Source: Pseudomonas azotoformans (GTDB taxonomy: Bacteria > Pseudomonadota > Gammaproteobacteria > Pseudomonadales > Pseudomonadaceae). From it: a DNA stretch of 64,000 nucleotides. Below are positions 63,744 through 64,000 of this stretch, in pieces. Made by a program: the position numbers and the translations under genes. Positions within the stretch are counted from its first letter, which is position 1; the number at the start of each line of letters is the position of its first letter. The stretch is taken from the NCBI RefSeq assembly GCF_001579805.1, contig NZ_CP014546.1, forward strand, positions 4,898,001 to 4,962,000, written 5' to 3'. The notes beneath the pieces were generated by a model. That model was not told the origin of the DNA, searched no databases, and was given only the letters and a program-made list of their open reading frames with translations.

Positions 63744-64000
63744 CTAGTGTTTGAGCTTGACGTATGACTGATGCAAGTCCGACGCCCAGCCGTCGATCAC
63801 GCTTTTCACATCGTCGGCCTTCATTACCTGGGACTCATTGGCCAGCGGCTTGCCAGTGCCTTTGCGCACCACCTGAGCGATCACCTTGCCGTTGGCGCCG
63901 TCGAGGAACTGCGCCTCGGTGCCCAGGGTGGTTTCCTGGTCACGATGGCCGGACGCGGTGCTGACCGTCGCGACGACCAGCGCTACGGGGATGTATTCAT
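63744..64000 (-). CDS. DUF3313-like lipoprotein, C-terminal part (runs off the window)
   Basis: The last 85 residues of a minus-strand protein, ending DDVKSVIDGWASDLHQSYVKLKH. The visible EYIPVALVVATVSTASG, FLDGANGKVIAQVVRKGTGKPL pattern fits the DUF3313 family of secreted lipoproteins. The start lies beyond 64000, so the signal sequence cannot be seen. Confidence 0.65.
   Translation of the reverse strand, partial: EYIPVALVVATVSTASGHRDQETTLGTEAQFLDGANGKVIAQVVRKGTGKPLANESQVMKADDVKSVIDGWASDLHQSYVKLKH

Noticed and set aside
1-64000. CRISPR array, tRNA or rRNA genes, insertion sequences
   Set aside because: I looked for regularly spaced repeats, transposase motifs and tRNA-like ends and saw none; absence is by eye only.

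Overview
The window reads as a chromosomal segment of a Pseudomonas, most likely the P. fluorescens group. The reasons are GC-rich codon use, a Pseudomonas-type palindromic repeat, a sigma-28 chemoreceptor promoter, an arn (lipid A aminoarabinose) operon ending in arnE-arnF-ugd, and a short-chain fatty-acid cluster in the same order as P. putida fadB2x-fadAx-acd-fadB1x. A near-perfect XerC/XerD recombination site (dif) at 7755-7782 puts the window at the replication terminus. KOPS-like octamers change strand at that point.

Layout. 0-7.8 kb is accessory and rich in likely anti-phage genes: a DUF262/DUF1524 (GmrSD-like) nuclease, a SMEK-domain protein, a ParB-like/DUF5677-like protein, and a gene pair that I read as GapS4a/GapS4b. 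The 3.14-7.76 kb part is bounded by two diverged copies of a 100-bp sequence. Each copy runs into a XerD half-site, and the right one is dif itself. This looks like a defence cassette inserted at dif by the host Xer machinery. 7.8-14.7 kb carries an SDR/HxlR divergent pair, a chemoreceptor, a Bcr-type efflux pump, a membrane protein, a solo tyrosine recombinase and a secreted protein. 15-24.3 kb is a tightly overlapping arnC-A-D-T-E-F-ugd operon plus a second ArnT-like glycosyltransferase; arnB is not here. 24.5-33.8 kb holds an HPP-family protein, valine and short-chain acyl-CoA catabolism (two operons converging on a REP-like palindrome), a bestrophin-like channel and a TPR protein.

33.9-49.1 kb is a signalling and toxin region: a double-domain KaiC-like ATPase with an overlapping hybrid kinase; a 1560-residue toxin-like protein with two consecutive papain-type Cys/His/(Asp or Asn) signatures; then a CheR/CheB module without a receptor, embedded among a very large hybrid kinase, a soluble kinase and two single-domain response regulators.

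49.3-63.7 kb is an envelope-related run: two related outer-membrane barrel proteins flanking a DUF1254 protein; a MoxR-DUF58-DUF4381-BatA-BatB/TPR-BatD set in which each gene overlaps the next (only moxR/DUF58 through to the HAD gene, all by 4-21 bases); a HAD phosphatase, an arylsulfatase and a membrane-fused spermidine-synthase-like protein. The window ends inside a DUF3313-like lipoprotein gene. All calls come from reading the sequence. No database search was possible, and counts and alignments were done by hand.
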